Origin: Alkalihalobacillus sp. BA299
GTDB taxonomy: Bacteria; Bacillota; Bacilli; Bacillales; Bacillaceae_F
Assembly (NCBI RefSeq): GCF_017745675.1
Contig: NZ_JAFLJM010000013.1
Coordinates: forward strand, 1 to 64,000
Length of the DNA stretch: 64,000 nucleotides
Direction of reading: 5' to 3'
Part shown: piece after piece, positions 44,216 through 52,792 of the stretch
Layout of the letters: each line of letters starts with the position of its first letter
Numbering within the stretch: the stretch's first letter is position 1
The notes under the pieces: model-generated
What the model was told of the DNA's origin: nothing
Seen by the model: the letters and a program-made list of their open reading frames with translations, nothing else
The model's database searches: none
Position numbers and translations under genes: made by a program

Positions 44216-44692
44216 ATGAAAGAACAATTTTTACATTGTGAAGAACATCTTGATCAAGACATGGTGAAAATTGAAGTTAACTTGGATGACATAACAGGAG
44301 AGTGGCTTGGCTATGTTATGGACAAATTATTTCAAGCAGGTGCAAATGATGTATTTTATACGCCAATTTATATGAAAAAAAATCGACCAGGGATCATGTT
44401 GCAGTTGTTATGTTCTCAAAATAAAGTTGATGAAATGATGAACATTTTATTTCATGAAACCACGACTTTGGGTGTTCGGTATTACCCACTACAGGTTTAT
44501 CGATTGTCGAGGAACTTTATTGACATTCAAACAACTTGGGGAAAAGTCACAGTTAAACAAGGTTTATATCAAGGAAAAGTTGTACAAACAGCACCTGAAT
44601 ATGAGAGTTGTCGAATACTTGCAGAAAAAAATGATGTTCCGCTTAAAGAAATATATCTGCAAGTGTGGGAAAAAATAAGTCAATTAAAATGA
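44216..44692 (+). CDS. larC2: LarC2, nickel insertion protein, C-terminal part
   Basis: 158 aa with MVKIEVNLDDITGEWLGYVM and YTPIYMKKNRPGIMLQLLC, then a CTP/NPN-binding C-terminus. It has its own RBS (GGGGGAG) and ATG, and lies in the -1 frame relative to larC1. The -1 frame is open upstream as far as 44159, so ribosomal -1 frameshifting inside ~40 nt could also give fused LarC. No classic slippery heptamer is obvious, so separate translation is the simpler reading. Confidence 0.9.
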   Translation: MKEQFLHCEEHLDQDMVKIEVNLDDITGEWLGYVMDKLFQAGANDVFYTPIYMKKNRPGIMLQLLCSQNKVDEMMNILFHETTTLGVRYYPLQVYRLSRNFIDIQTTWGKVTVKQGLYQGKVVQTAPEYESCRILAEKNDVPLKEIYLQVWEKISQLK

Positions 44693-44832
44693 GATTAATA
44701 TACCATCCCTTTTTTATAAAAGGTACTGTTTTTACGTATCTGGAAATGAAAAGGGATTTTTAATTGAATTAAAATGTGATAAGCTATTATCAAAATATGG
44801 TATGTTGATTTTTGCAACAGGAGGTGAATGAG

Positions 44833-46608
44833 ATGATAAAGGTACTATTCATTGCCCCTTATGAAGGGCTCGTTGAAATGATAAAAGAATTAGATAAAGA
44901 AATTCACGATTTTGAGTTGCATACGGAATTAGGAAATTTAAATGAAGGTGTTAAGATAGCAAGGAAAGTAGAAGAAAAAGGCTTCAACATCATTATCAGT
45001 CGGGGTGGAACGGCATCGATGATTCAAGAGGTAGTGTCGATCCCTGTCGTTGAAATTCAGGTATCTGGATATGACGTATTACGTACATTAACGCTTGTTA
45101 AAGGTTTCCCAGGAAAAGCAGCCATTGTTGGTTTTCCAAACATAACTCACGGCGCTGCAACGATATGTAACCTACTGGATTTTGAGATGAATACGATTAC
45201 TATAAAGAAAGAAACTGAGGTAACTGAGCGACTAAAGAAGTTAAAAGAACAAGGTTATGAAGTGGTTATTGGAGATGTTATTACTGTACAAGCTGCCCAA
45301 AAACTAGGATTAAATGGAATATTGATCACTTCAGGGAAAGAAGCCATACAAGAAGCTCTTGAGGAAGCAAGACGGGTGTATCGTTTATTTTCCCGGTTAC
45401 ATGAAGATGTATTACTGTACCAATCGATCATCGATAACGATGACAGAGCTATTGCAATCATGAGTAAAGAAGGAAAAGTTATCTATCGTAATAAGCGTTT
45501 AAAAAAAGAATTCACTACAGCTCAACTAGAAAATTTATCTGATATTACGGAAGTTGTCAGGTTAACAGCTCAAAAAAAAGAAACGCAAACGAAATTTCTG
45601 ACCATGGATGATGACTTGTGGAAACTAATGACATTTCCAACAAAAGAGGTCGTTTTATTATATTTTGATAAAGTTTATGATCATGGCGAGAAAGTGTCAG
45701 AGGAAAATGGTAATCCGTATGCGATTGACATCAAAACCTCCGTACCTTATATTTTGATTGCTGGAAAAAGTGAACCGATTCAAAATGTATTGCAGCAAGT
45801 TGAGGATTTCAGTCAAATGGATGAACCGATATGGATTATTAGTGAAAAGGGAAATGGAAAAGAGTTAGTTGCCCAGTCAATTTATTTGAAAAATAAAACG
45901 AATGATGAACTATTTATTACGATTTATTGTGATCTGTTAAAGCATGAGCAACTAAAAAAATTAATACAAGAGGGGTTTTTTCAAAAACATACGAATGATT
46001 TCATTTACTTAAAAGGTATTGATCAGCTTGATCATTTCATGCAAAAAGAGTTCTACTATTTTCTGAAAAATCAAGATGTTAAGATGCCAAGATGGTTAAT
46101 ATCTTCTGAAGATACAATTGAACAAAAAGTTAAAGACGGTTTGTTTGATCAAGACTTATATCATTTACTATCACGTTTAATCATCTATATCCCGCCACTA
46201 AGAGAACGGCAAAAAGATATAGAGAATTTAGTTCATGTCTTTATATCTGAATTTCATATAAAATATGGTAATCAAGTGGTTGGGATTAGGCAGGATGCAT
46301 TAAAAGAATTAGAAAAGTTTGATTGGCCAGGGAATATCCAACAATTAAAGCAAATTGTTGAACAGCTAGTATTACAATCCTCATCTTTCTATATAGAGAA
46401 GGATGAAGTTGAAGTAGTTTTAAAACGGATAAAATATAAGCAAAAACAGGATGGTGTTTCAAAATACAACATAAATTTAAATGGAACATTAGAGGATATA
46501 GAAAAACAAATCATATCAATCGTCCTTGAAGAAGAGGAGATGAACCAATCGAAGGCAGCAAAACGGTTAGGTATTAACCGTTCTACCTTATGGCGCAAAC
46601 TAAAATAA
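44833..46608 (+). CDS. PrpR_N-domain regulator with degenerate AAA+ and Fis HTH
   Basis: About 591 aa from ATG 44833 (AGGAGGTGA 8 nt upstream). Residues ~1-170 are the PrpR N-terminal sensor (IISRGGTASMIQEVVSIPVV, VGFPNITHGAA), 190-290 PAS-like, 300-500 AAA+-related, 560-591 a Fis-type HTH (KAAKRLGINRSTLWRKL). The AAA+ part is degenerate. Walker A reads ISEKGNGKELV, the Walker B acidic pair is replaced (DFIYLKGIDQL), and the segment that should carry GAFTGA is absent. YIPPLRERQKDI remains. It is therefore unlikely to activate sigma-54; it probably regulates the following C4-acid genes through sigma-A promoters. Confidence 0.85.
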   Translation: MIKVLFIAPYEGLVEMIKELDKEIHDFELHTELGNLNEGVKIARKVEEKGFNIIISRGGTASMIQEVVSIPVVEIQVSGYDVLRTLTLVKGFPGKAAIVGFPNITHGAATICNLLDFEMNTITIKKETEVTERLKKLKEQGYEVVIGDVITVQAAQKLGLNGILITSGKEAIQEALEEARRVYRLFSRLHEDVLLYQSIIDNDDRAIAIMSKEGKVIYRNKRLKKEFTTAQLENLSDITEVVRLTAQKKETQTKFLTMDDDLWKLMTFPTKEVVLLYFDKVYDHGEKVSEENGNPYAIDIKTSVPYILIAGKSEPIQNVLQQVEDFSQMDEPIWIISEKGNGKELVAQSIYLKNKTNDELFITIYCDLLKHEQLKKLIQEGFFQKHTNDFIYLKGIDQLDHFMQKEFYYFLKNQDVKMPRWLISSEDTIEQKVKDGLFDQDLYHLLSRLIIYIPPLRERQKDIENLVHVFISEFHIKYGNQVVGIRQDALKELEKFDWPGNIQQLKQIVEQLVLQSSSFYIEKDEVEVVLKRIKYKQKQDGVSKYNINLNGTLEDIEKQIISIVLEEEEMNQSKAAKRLGINRSTLWRKLK

Positions 46609-46640
46609 AGTTTGCGTCCATTTTTAATAAGAAAGTAGAT

Positions 46641-46790
46641 GTCTAGCTCCAGCGCCCACCGACTAGCGAGACTTCCCCCATCTCCGTACGATAAGTCAAC
46701 ATCGACTTACTAACGAACACCCGAGTTTCCTTTATCTCCTGTGGCTCAGTCCAGTCCATACGTCGCTAATCGGGCACTTGCGCTTTTCTT
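46641..46790 (+). repeat. ~150-bp dispersed repeat, copy 1
   Basis: Begins GTCTAGCTCCAGCGCCCACC, contains CCGTACGATAAGTCAACATC and TTTCCTTTATCTCCTGTGGC, and ends GGGCACTTGCGCTTTTCTT. Joined head-to-tail to copy 2; copy 3 at 51450 is inverted. This resembles a repeat I know to be scattered through Bacillaceae genomes. There is no coding capacity, and its function is unknown. Confidence 0.85.
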
Positions 46791-46939
46791 GTCTAGCTCC
46801 AGCGCCCAGCGACTAGTGAGACTTCCCTCACCGCCGTACGATAAGTCAACATCAATTCACTAACGTTCATTGTGTTTCCTTTATCTCCTGTGGCTCAGTC
46901 CAGTCCATACGTCGCTAATCGGGCACTTGCGCTTTTCTT
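46791..46939 (+). repeat. ~150-bp dispersed repeat, copy 2
   Basis: Direct tandem copy of copy 1, ~90% similar by eye, ending GGGCACTTGCGCTTTTCTT. Followed by AT-rich sequence holding the promoter region of the kinase gene. Confidence 0.85.
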
Positions 46940-47039
46940 TTTCCACGTTTGATCAAGAGGAAAAAGTCTAATTAAACACGTCGATTTTGCTGTAAGTATA
47001 TAACGAAAATTTTAATTTCTCAAAAACCACAAAAAAGTA

Positions 47040-47052
47040 TTGCTAAATGCAA
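47040..47052. promoter_or_regulatory. candidate operator TTGC-N5-GCAA
   Basis: TTGCTAAATGCAA is a 4+4 dyad ~145 nt upstream of the kinase gene. Fis-type regulators of this class often bind such dyads, so it is a candidate site for the regulator at 44833. Pattern only. Confidence 0.35.
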
Positions 47053-47196
47053 CATGATAGTTTAATATATTCAATGTAAGCGGTTTTAATATGTTTAAAA
47101 ATAAAACAGTTAATTGCCGGATGGACAAGCAAGTAATGTTAAAAATAAGTATGTAATCACCCAAAAGTCTTCTAACAGCTAAGTCTATTAAGGGGG

Positions 47197-48513
47197 GTGG
47201 AGATAATCGTTAAATTAGCAGTTATAGCGGACGATTTAACAGGGGCTAATGATACTGGGGTTCAATTTGCAAAGCAAGGCTTAAAGACAACGGTCTTATT
47301 TTCTAATACAAAGTTACACCAGGAACTATTTACAGGAGAAGTTATTGTTTTAAATTCAGATAGTCGTGCATTAAATCCTGAAAGCGCTTATGAAACGGTT
47401 TATAACATTTCAGAACAATTAAATCAATTAGGGGTTTCAAATGTTTTTAAGAAGATAGACTCAACAATGAGGGGAAATGTTGGACAGGAAATTGATGCTG
47501 TAATGGATGTTTTTCAATATCAAATTTCGTTCGTTGTTCCTGCCTTTCCAAAAAGTAATCGAATAACAGAAAATGGGAAACACTATGTGCATGGTGTCCC
47601 ACTAGAAAAAACTGAAATTGCAAATGATCCAAGTTGCCCAGTAAAAGAAGGCTATTTGCCCAAATTAGTACAGCAACAGAGTAAACGTAAGGTAGAGTTA
47701 ATTACGATTGATGATGTAAGAAAAAGTAAAGGTGAATTAGCGCAAAAGATGAAGGCGTTATCTTCAGATCAAGCATCGAAAATCGTTATTATTGATGCGA
47801 CAACAGATGAAGATCTTAAGGCTATTGCCGAAGCTGCTCAATTAGTAGGGGAAGAGGTGATGTGGGTAGGTTCAGCAGGAATTGCTTATCACCTTTGTGA
47901 AACAGTAAAAGACCAAGAAACAGTATCTGAAAAACAGGAGCGTAAAGGGTTACCAGTATTAGTGGTAGCAGGTAGTGTGAATTCGATTACGGATAAGCAA
48001 ATTCAACAGTTAAAAAAGAAAATGAATGTTGGAGAGATTGTGATTTCTCCGGAACAATTTTTCGATGAAACAAAGAGACATCAAGAAATTCAACGAGCTG
48101 TTTTAGAAGGAAATACACTACTAGAAAAAGGGAATTTAGTGATATCCACTAATCGCTCACGAGAAGCTATAGAAAGAGTAAAGAAAATACAGGCTTCACT
48201 TGGGTTAACGAATTTGGATATAGGTAGTGTAATCGCAAAAGCGATGGGACAAATTGCAGGGAAATTAGTTGAAAGCAAGGATATTTCAGGTGCAGTATTA
48301 ACTGGCGGAGATATTGCTGGTGCAACGTGTAAAATACTAGAGGGTAATGGAATTAACGTTATTGGTGAAGTTGAGGATGGTATTCCATATGGTAAATTAT
48401 TAGGTGGTCATCATGACGGTTTGCCACTAGTAACAAAAGCTGGTGCTTTTGGGACAGAACAAGCATTAGTGAAAGCGGTTGAAACTTTATCTGGAAGCCA
48501 TGAATATGTGTAA
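47197..48513 (+). CDS. four-carbon acid sugar kinase (DUF1537; OtnK/DtnK type)
   Basis: 438 aa with the two DUF1537 domains. The N-terminal sugar-acid site has AVIADDLTGANDTGVQFA, FKKIDSTMRGNVG, VPAFPKSNRIT; the C-terminal nucleotide-binding domain has VLTGGDIAGATCKIL and GLPLVTKAGAFG. It phosphorylates the terminal hydroxyl of a C4 (or related) aldonate, e.g. D-threonate to D-threonate 4-phosphate, the PdxA2 substrate. The start is odd. GTG 47197 lies inside the only RBS (AAGGGGGGTGG), whereas homologues begin near KLAVIADD. A non-canonical ATC at 47206 may be the true start. Confidence 0.9.
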   Translation: MEIIVKLAVIADDLTGANDTGVQFAKQGLKTTVLFSNTKLHQELFTGEVIVLNSDSRALNPESAYETVYNISEQLNQLGVSNVFKKIDSTMRGNVGQEIDAVMDVFQYQISFVVPAFPKSNRITENGKHYVHGVPLEKTEIANDPSCPVKEGYLPKLVQQQSKRKVELITIDDVRKSKGELAQKMKALSSDQASKIVIIDATTDEDLKAIAEAAQLVGEEVMWVGSAGIAYHLCETVKDQETVSEKQERKGLPVLVVAGSVNSITDKQIQQLKKKMNVGEIVISPEQFFDETKRHQEIQRAVLEGNTLLEKGNLVISTNRSREAIERVKKIQASLGLTNLDIGSVIAKAMGQIAGKLVESKDISGAVLTGGDIAGATCKILEGNGINVIGEVEDGIPYGKLLGGHHDGLPLVTKAGAFGTEQALVKAVETLSGSHEYV

Positions 48514-48568
48514 AAATTTTTAATGAAATAAAAATATGAATAGTTAATATTACAAGGAGGATGTAACA

Positions 48569-49618
48569 ATGAGAAAAATAAAAAAGAAATTATTAGGCGC
48601 AGTAACAGTATTAAGTTTAGGTTTACTTGTAGCATGTGGTACAGGTACTGATACAGATCCTGGTACTGGCGGTGAGCAACCACCAGAAGAAACTGCAACT
48701 GAAGGAGAAGCAAGAGCTTTACAAGTTGGAATTACATTAGCTGAAGATTCACATTACTATAAAGGCTTAGAGCATTTTGCAGAGTTGGTAGAAGAAAAGA
48801 CTGATGGCGAATTAACAGTTGAAATCTTCCCTAACGGATCATTAGGTGGAGAACGTGACATGGTTGAAAGTCTGCAAATTGGTACATTAGATATGGTATT
48901 GTCATCTACTGGACCTCTTGGAAGTTTTGTACCTGAAATTAACGTTGTTGACTTACCGTTTCTTTTTGAAAATCGTGAACACGCTTATGAAGTATTAGAT
49001 GGTGAAATTGGACAAGATTTATTAGTTAAGCTTGGTGACGAAGGTCTTACAGGACTTGCATGGTGGGAAAACGGGTTCCGTCACGTAACAAATAGTAAAA
49101 ATCCAATTGAAACTCCAGAAGACCTAGAAGGATTAAAAATTCGTACGATGGAAAATAATGTCCACATGGATTCCTTTAACGCATTGGGGGCTTCTCCAAC
49201 ACCAATGTCATTTACAGAGCTATTTACAGCGCTTCAACAAAAAGTAGTTGATGGACAAGAAAACCCAGTTCCAATTATTTCAACTTCTCGTTTTTACGAA
49301 GTTCAGCCTTACTTAACGCTTACTGGCCATTTCTATTCACCAGCTGCATTATTAATAAGCAGTCAAGTATTTGATAGTCTTACTGAGTCACAACAGCAAG
49401 CTCTTACAGAAGCTGCAATCGAAGGCGCTCAATTTGAACGTGACCTAGTAGCTGAAATGGAAAAAGAAATGGTTTCAGATTTAAAAGAAGAAGGTATGGA
49501 AATTATCGAGGACATCGACAAAACAGCTTTCCAAGAGGCAACCAAAGAAGTTTATGAGCAATATTCTTCTGAATTCGGTGCTGAATTAATTGAACAAATA
49601 CAAAATGCAGCAAAATAG
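48569..49618 (+). CDS. dctP: TRAP transporter substrate-binding lipoprotein DctP
   Basis: 349 aa. Lipobox LLVAC (Cys23) followed by a Thr/Gly/Glu-rich linker, then the DctP fold (FPNGSLGGERDMVESLQIG, WWENGFRHVTNSK). The carboxylate-binding Arg is in LEGLKIRTMEN, as in other DctP proteins, so the ligand should be an organic acid. RBS AAGGAGG. The genetic context suggests a C4 sugar acid such as threonate or erythronate. Confidence 0.92.
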   Translation: MRKIKKKLLGAVTVLSLGLLVACGTGTDTDPGTGGEQPPEETATEGEARALQVGITLAEDSHYYKGLEHFAELVEEKTDGELTVEIFPNGSLGGERDMVESLQIGTLDMVLSSTGPLGSFVPEINVVDLPFLFENREHAYEVLDGEIGQDLLVKLGDEGLTGLAWWENGFRHVTNSKNPIETPEDLEGLKIRTMENNVHMDSFNALGASPTPMSFTELFTALQQKVVDGQENPVPIISTSRFYEVQPYLTLTGHFYSPAALLISSQVFDSLTESQQQALTEAAIEGAQFERDLVAEMEKEMVSDLKEEGMEIIEDIDKTAFQEATKEVYEQYSSEFGAELIEQIQNAAK

Positions 49619-49632
49619 GCGTTAGGTTTAGA

Positions 49633-49665
49633 AGATGCGGGGAATTCTTTCCCCCATCTCTTCTT
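49633..49665 (+). terminator. hairpin after dctP
   Basis: Imperfect stem AGATGCGGGGAA..TTCCCCCATCT followed by CTTCTTT. Likely partial attenuation, giving excess binding protein. Confidence 0.6.
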
Positions 49666-49680
49666 TAATGGGGGTGTATT

Positions 49681-50172
49681 ATGAGTGGAATGATTAAAGC
49701 AATTGACAAGTTTAACAAAATTCTTGGTATTCTATTAGCCGTTTTGTTAATCATTATGTCAGTTGTTATTTTTTATCAGGTATTTTCTAGATTTGTTCTT
49801 CAAGAATCACTAAGGTGGTCGGAAGAATTAGCAAGATACCTTATGATATGGAGTGTTTTTATTGGTTCTGCACTTGCCATTCGTAAGTTGGATTTAATAT
49901 CGGTAGATGCCTTAAAAGAATTGCTTTCTGATCGTGCGAAATCGATTTTAAATATTATTGTTTACATTGTATGTATTGGATTTTTATGTGTATTAATATG
50001 GTATGGAATAGATATAGTCGGTAATGTAACTAGACAAACCTCTCCGGCTATGAATATTTCGATGGCGTGGCCATATTCAGCAATTCCGGTAGGATCCATT
50101 TTTATGATGATTAATTGCCTTGCAGTTATCCTTAATAATATTTTGAAGCTAAAAGGAGGGGTTGAGGAATGA
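49681..50172 (+). CDS. dctQ: TRAP transporter small permease DctQ
   Basis: 163 aa, four helices. The conserved LRWSEELARYLMIWSVFIGSA contact region is at ~40-60 (quoted in part: LRWSEELARYLMIW). RBS GGGGTG. It overlaps dctM by 4 nt. Confidence 0.9.
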   Translation: MSGMIKAIDKFNKILGILLAVLLIIMSVVIFYQVFSRFVLQESLRWSEELARYLMIWSVFIGSALAIRKLDLISVDALKELLSDRAKSILNIIVYIVCIGFLCVLIWYGIDIVGNVTRQTSPAMNISMAWPYSAIPVGSIFMMINCLAVILNNILKLKGGVEE

Positions 50173-51446
50173 CACCAGTTTTATTAGTCTCGATGATAAT
50201 TTTATTTCTCATGACTGTTCCGATTGCCCTTTCTATCGGTTTAGCTTCAACTCTTGCAGTCTGGTTCGATGGTAACATGCCATTAACAGTAATTGTTCAA
50301 CGCATATTTACATCATTAGACTCCTTTCCATTAATGGCAATTCCTTTCTTTATTATTGCCGGGTCTTTAATGGAAACAGGTGGAATTTCAAAACGTCTTG
50401 TTCATTTTGCTAATACTCTAGCTGGTTCCATGACAGGGGGATTAGCAGGAGTTACTGTTATTACATCGATGTTTTTCGCTGCTATTTCTGGTTCAAGTCC
50501 TGCTACAGTTGCTGCAATAGGTTCGATTATGATTCCAGCAATGGTAGCTAAGTATTACGATGTGAATTTTGCTGCAGCTGTACAAGCCGTAGCTGGTGCA
50601 TTAGGGGTTATTATTCCTCCGAGTATTCCAATGATCCTTTATGGGGTTGTCGTTGGCGTTTCAATCGGGGATTTATTTATGGCAGGAATTATTCCTGGGT
50701 TAATGATAGGTTTTTCGTTAGTATTAACTGCTGTCATTATTTCAAAAAGACGGGGATATAAAGGTACTGAACAATTTACATGGCAAGAGAGAGTGGTTGC
50801 GTTTAAAAATGCAATCTTTGCGATACTTATGCCGATTATTATACTCGGTGGAATTTATGGCGGAATTTTTACACCAACTGAAGCAGCAGTTGTTGCAGTG
50901 TTCTATGCATTAATTATTGGTTTATTTGTTTATAGAGAGATTAAGATAAAAGATCTAATTCCTGTATTTATGAGGTCTGGAATTACAACGGCGATTATTA
51001 TGTTGATCATTGGTAATGCAGGTCTTTTAGGTTGGCTGTTAACGAAAGAAAGAATTCCGCAAACAGTTGCTCAATCCTTTATTAGCTTTTCTGATAATCC
51101 ATTAGTCTTTTTATTAATTGTTAATATTTTCTTACTAATTGTTGGAATGTTCTTTGAAACATCTGCTTCTGTTATTATTCTTGCTCCGATTCTAGCACCA
51201 ATCGCAATTGCACTTGGAATTGACCCAATCCATTTTGGGATTATTATGGTCGTTAACTTGGCCATTGGAATGGTAACGCCACCGCTTGGAGTTAATCTAT
51301 TTGTAGCAATGCAAATATCAAAAGTTCGATTAGAGCAAATATCAAAAGCTGTTATTCCGTTTTTGATTGTCCTAATTATTAATGTACTGTTAATTAGTTA
51401 TATCCCAGGAATTTCAACATTCTTGGTTGACTTTTTAAAGCAATAA
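50169..51446 (+). CDS. dctM: TRAP transporter large permease DctM
   Basis: 425 aa, ~12 helices, DctM family: FPLMAIPFFIIAGSLMETG, SGSSPATVAAIGSIMIPAM, GVIIPPSIPMILYG and a C-terminal MVTPPLGVNLFVA. It forms a Na+-coupled organic acid importer with DctP and DctQ. Confidence 0.93.
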   Translation: MTPVLLVSMIILFLMTVPIALSIGLASTLAVWFDGNMPLTVIVQRIFTSLDSFPLMAIPFFIIAGSLMETGGISKRLVHFANTLAGSMTGGLAGVTVITSMFFAAISGSSPATVAAIGSIMIPAMVAKYYDVNFAAAVQAVAGALGVIIPPSIPMILYGVVVGVSIGDLFMAGIIPGLMIGFSLVLTAVIISKRRGYKGTEQFTWQERVVAFKNAIFAILMPIIILGGIYGGIFTPTEAAVVAVFYALIIGLFVYREIKIKDLIPVFMRSGITTAIIMLIIGNAGLLGWLLTKERIPQTVAQSFISFSDNPLVFLLIVNIFLLIVGMFFETSASVIILAPILAPIAIALGIDPIHFGIIMVVNLAIGMVTPPLGVNLFVAMQISKVRLEQISKAVIPFLIVLIINVLLISYIPGISTFLVDFLKQ

Positions 51447-51449
51447 TAT

Positions 51450-51600
51450 AAGAAAAGCGAAAGCGACCGTTCAGTGGCGTACGGACTGGACTGAGCCGCA
51501 GGAGATAAAGGAAACACGGAGAAGCGCTAGCGATCCGATGTTGACTTATCGTACGGAGGTGAGGGAAGTCACGCTAGACGCTGGTCGCTGTAGCTAGACA
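51450..51600 (-). repeat. ~150-bp dispersed repeat, copy 3 (inverted)
   Basis: Reverse complement of the copies at 46641-46939. It carries GGACTGGACTGAGCC, GGAGATAAAGGAAAC and GATGTTGACTTATCGTACGG in inverted order. It lies immediately after dctM and before pdxA2, so inverted copies flank the kinase-TRAP block. Confidence 0.85.
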
Positions 51601-51645
51601 TCTTTGAATTTTTATACTTTCAAATAAATAAGGAGGATTATTTTA

Positions 51646-52644
51646 ATGGCTACTAATAAACCAATTATTGCGATCACAATGGGTGATCCGTCGGGAATAG
51701 GACCGGAAATTATTGTAAAATCTCTAAAGGATCAAGTGATTTATGAAAATTGCTCACCGTTTGTAGTAGGAGATCTTAAAGTTTTACAAAAAGCCCTCCA
51801 AGTAACGGATACAAATCTTGAATTAAATAAAATTTCAAAGACAGAGGAAGCAACTTTTACGTACGGTACAATCGATGTATTGGACATGGATCTAGTATCA
51901 GAAGAGTTGCCGTGGGGAGAAGTTTCTGCTGAAGCTGGAAATGCTGCATTTCGCTATTTAGAAAAAGCAATAACACTTGCTAATAATGGTGAAATTAAAG
52001 GAATTTGTACAGCTCCATTAAATAAAGAAGCTCTTCATAAAGCGGGGCATATATATCCTGGGCATACAGAAATATTAGCTGAACTTACGAATACTAAAGA
52101 TTATGCGATGATGCTATCTGCTCCAGGATTAAGAGTAATTCATGTAACTACACATGTCGGTTTGATTGATGCGGTCAATAAAATCAATGTGGAAAGACAG
52201 TATACAGTCATTAAACTTGCTTATGAAACATTAAAAAAAGCAGGGATTGCATCTCCGAAAATTGCGGTATGTGGAATTAACCCGCATGCAGGAGAAAATG
52301 GACTATTTGGGAATGGGGAAGAAGAAGAAAAAATTATTCCAGCAGTAGAAAAAGCGCAAGGAGAAGGAATTGATGTAGTAGGACCGCTTCCGGCGGATAC
52401 TTTATTCTTCCGAGCGAAAAGAGGAGATTTTGATATTGTTGTTGCTCAATATCATGATCAAGGCCATGGTCCGATTAAAGTATTAGGACTAGAAGCGGGA
52501 GTAAATATTACGGTAGGTCTACCGATTATTCGAACGAGTGTCGATCATGGAACTGCTTTTGACATTGCAGGGAAAAATATTGCCGATGAATTGTCATTGA
52601 AAGAAGCGATTCGTATGGCAATTGATTTAGCACCTCAAAACTAG
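51646..52644 (+). CDS. pdxA2: PdxA2-type 4-phospho-D-threonate 3-dehydrogenase
   Basis: 332 aa PdxA family: ITMGDPSGIGPEII at the N-terminus, metal His residues in YPGHTEILAEL, VTTHVGLIDAV and VAQYHDQGHGPIK, then TSVDHGTAFDIAG. Family paralogues placed beside DUF1537 kinases oxidise and decarboxylate 4-phospho-D-threonate (or -erythronate) to dihydroxyacetone phosphate, rather than making pyridoxine. RBS AAGGAGG. The neighbouring kinase supports the catabolic assignment. Confidence 0.9.
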   Translation: MATNKPIIAITMGDPSGIGPEIIVKSLKDQVIYENCSPFVVGDLKVLQKALQVTDTNLELNKISKTEEATFTYGTIDVLDMDLVSEELPWGEVSAEAGNAAFRYLEKAITLANNGEIKGICTAPLNKEALHKAGHIYPGHTEILAELTNTKDYAMMLSAPGLRVIHVTTHVGLIDAVNKINVERQYTVIKLAYETLKKAGIASPKIAVCGINPHAGENGLFGNGEEEEKIIPAVEKAQGEGIDVVGPLPADTLFFRAKRGDFDIVVAQYHDQGHGPIKVLGLEAGVNITVGLPIIRTSVDHGTAFDIAGKNIADELSLKEAIRMAIDLAPQN

Positions 52645-52792
52645 GGAAGAATAACACAAGTAAATATGATATTTTGAGGATGGCTGAAAAGCAAGGAGTT
52701 TGTTCTTTACCAAAAAAAGGGGAGAAAACACTTGTTTTTGTCATCCTCGTCCTGCGTTATTGAACTAGATACCTGTAAAAGGAGTGGAACAA

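Noticed and set aside
46616..46960. Possible insertion sequence or small ncRNA after the regulator gene
   Set aside because: No transposase and no promoter seen; it is two tandem copies of a ~150-bp dispersed repeat also found at 51450.
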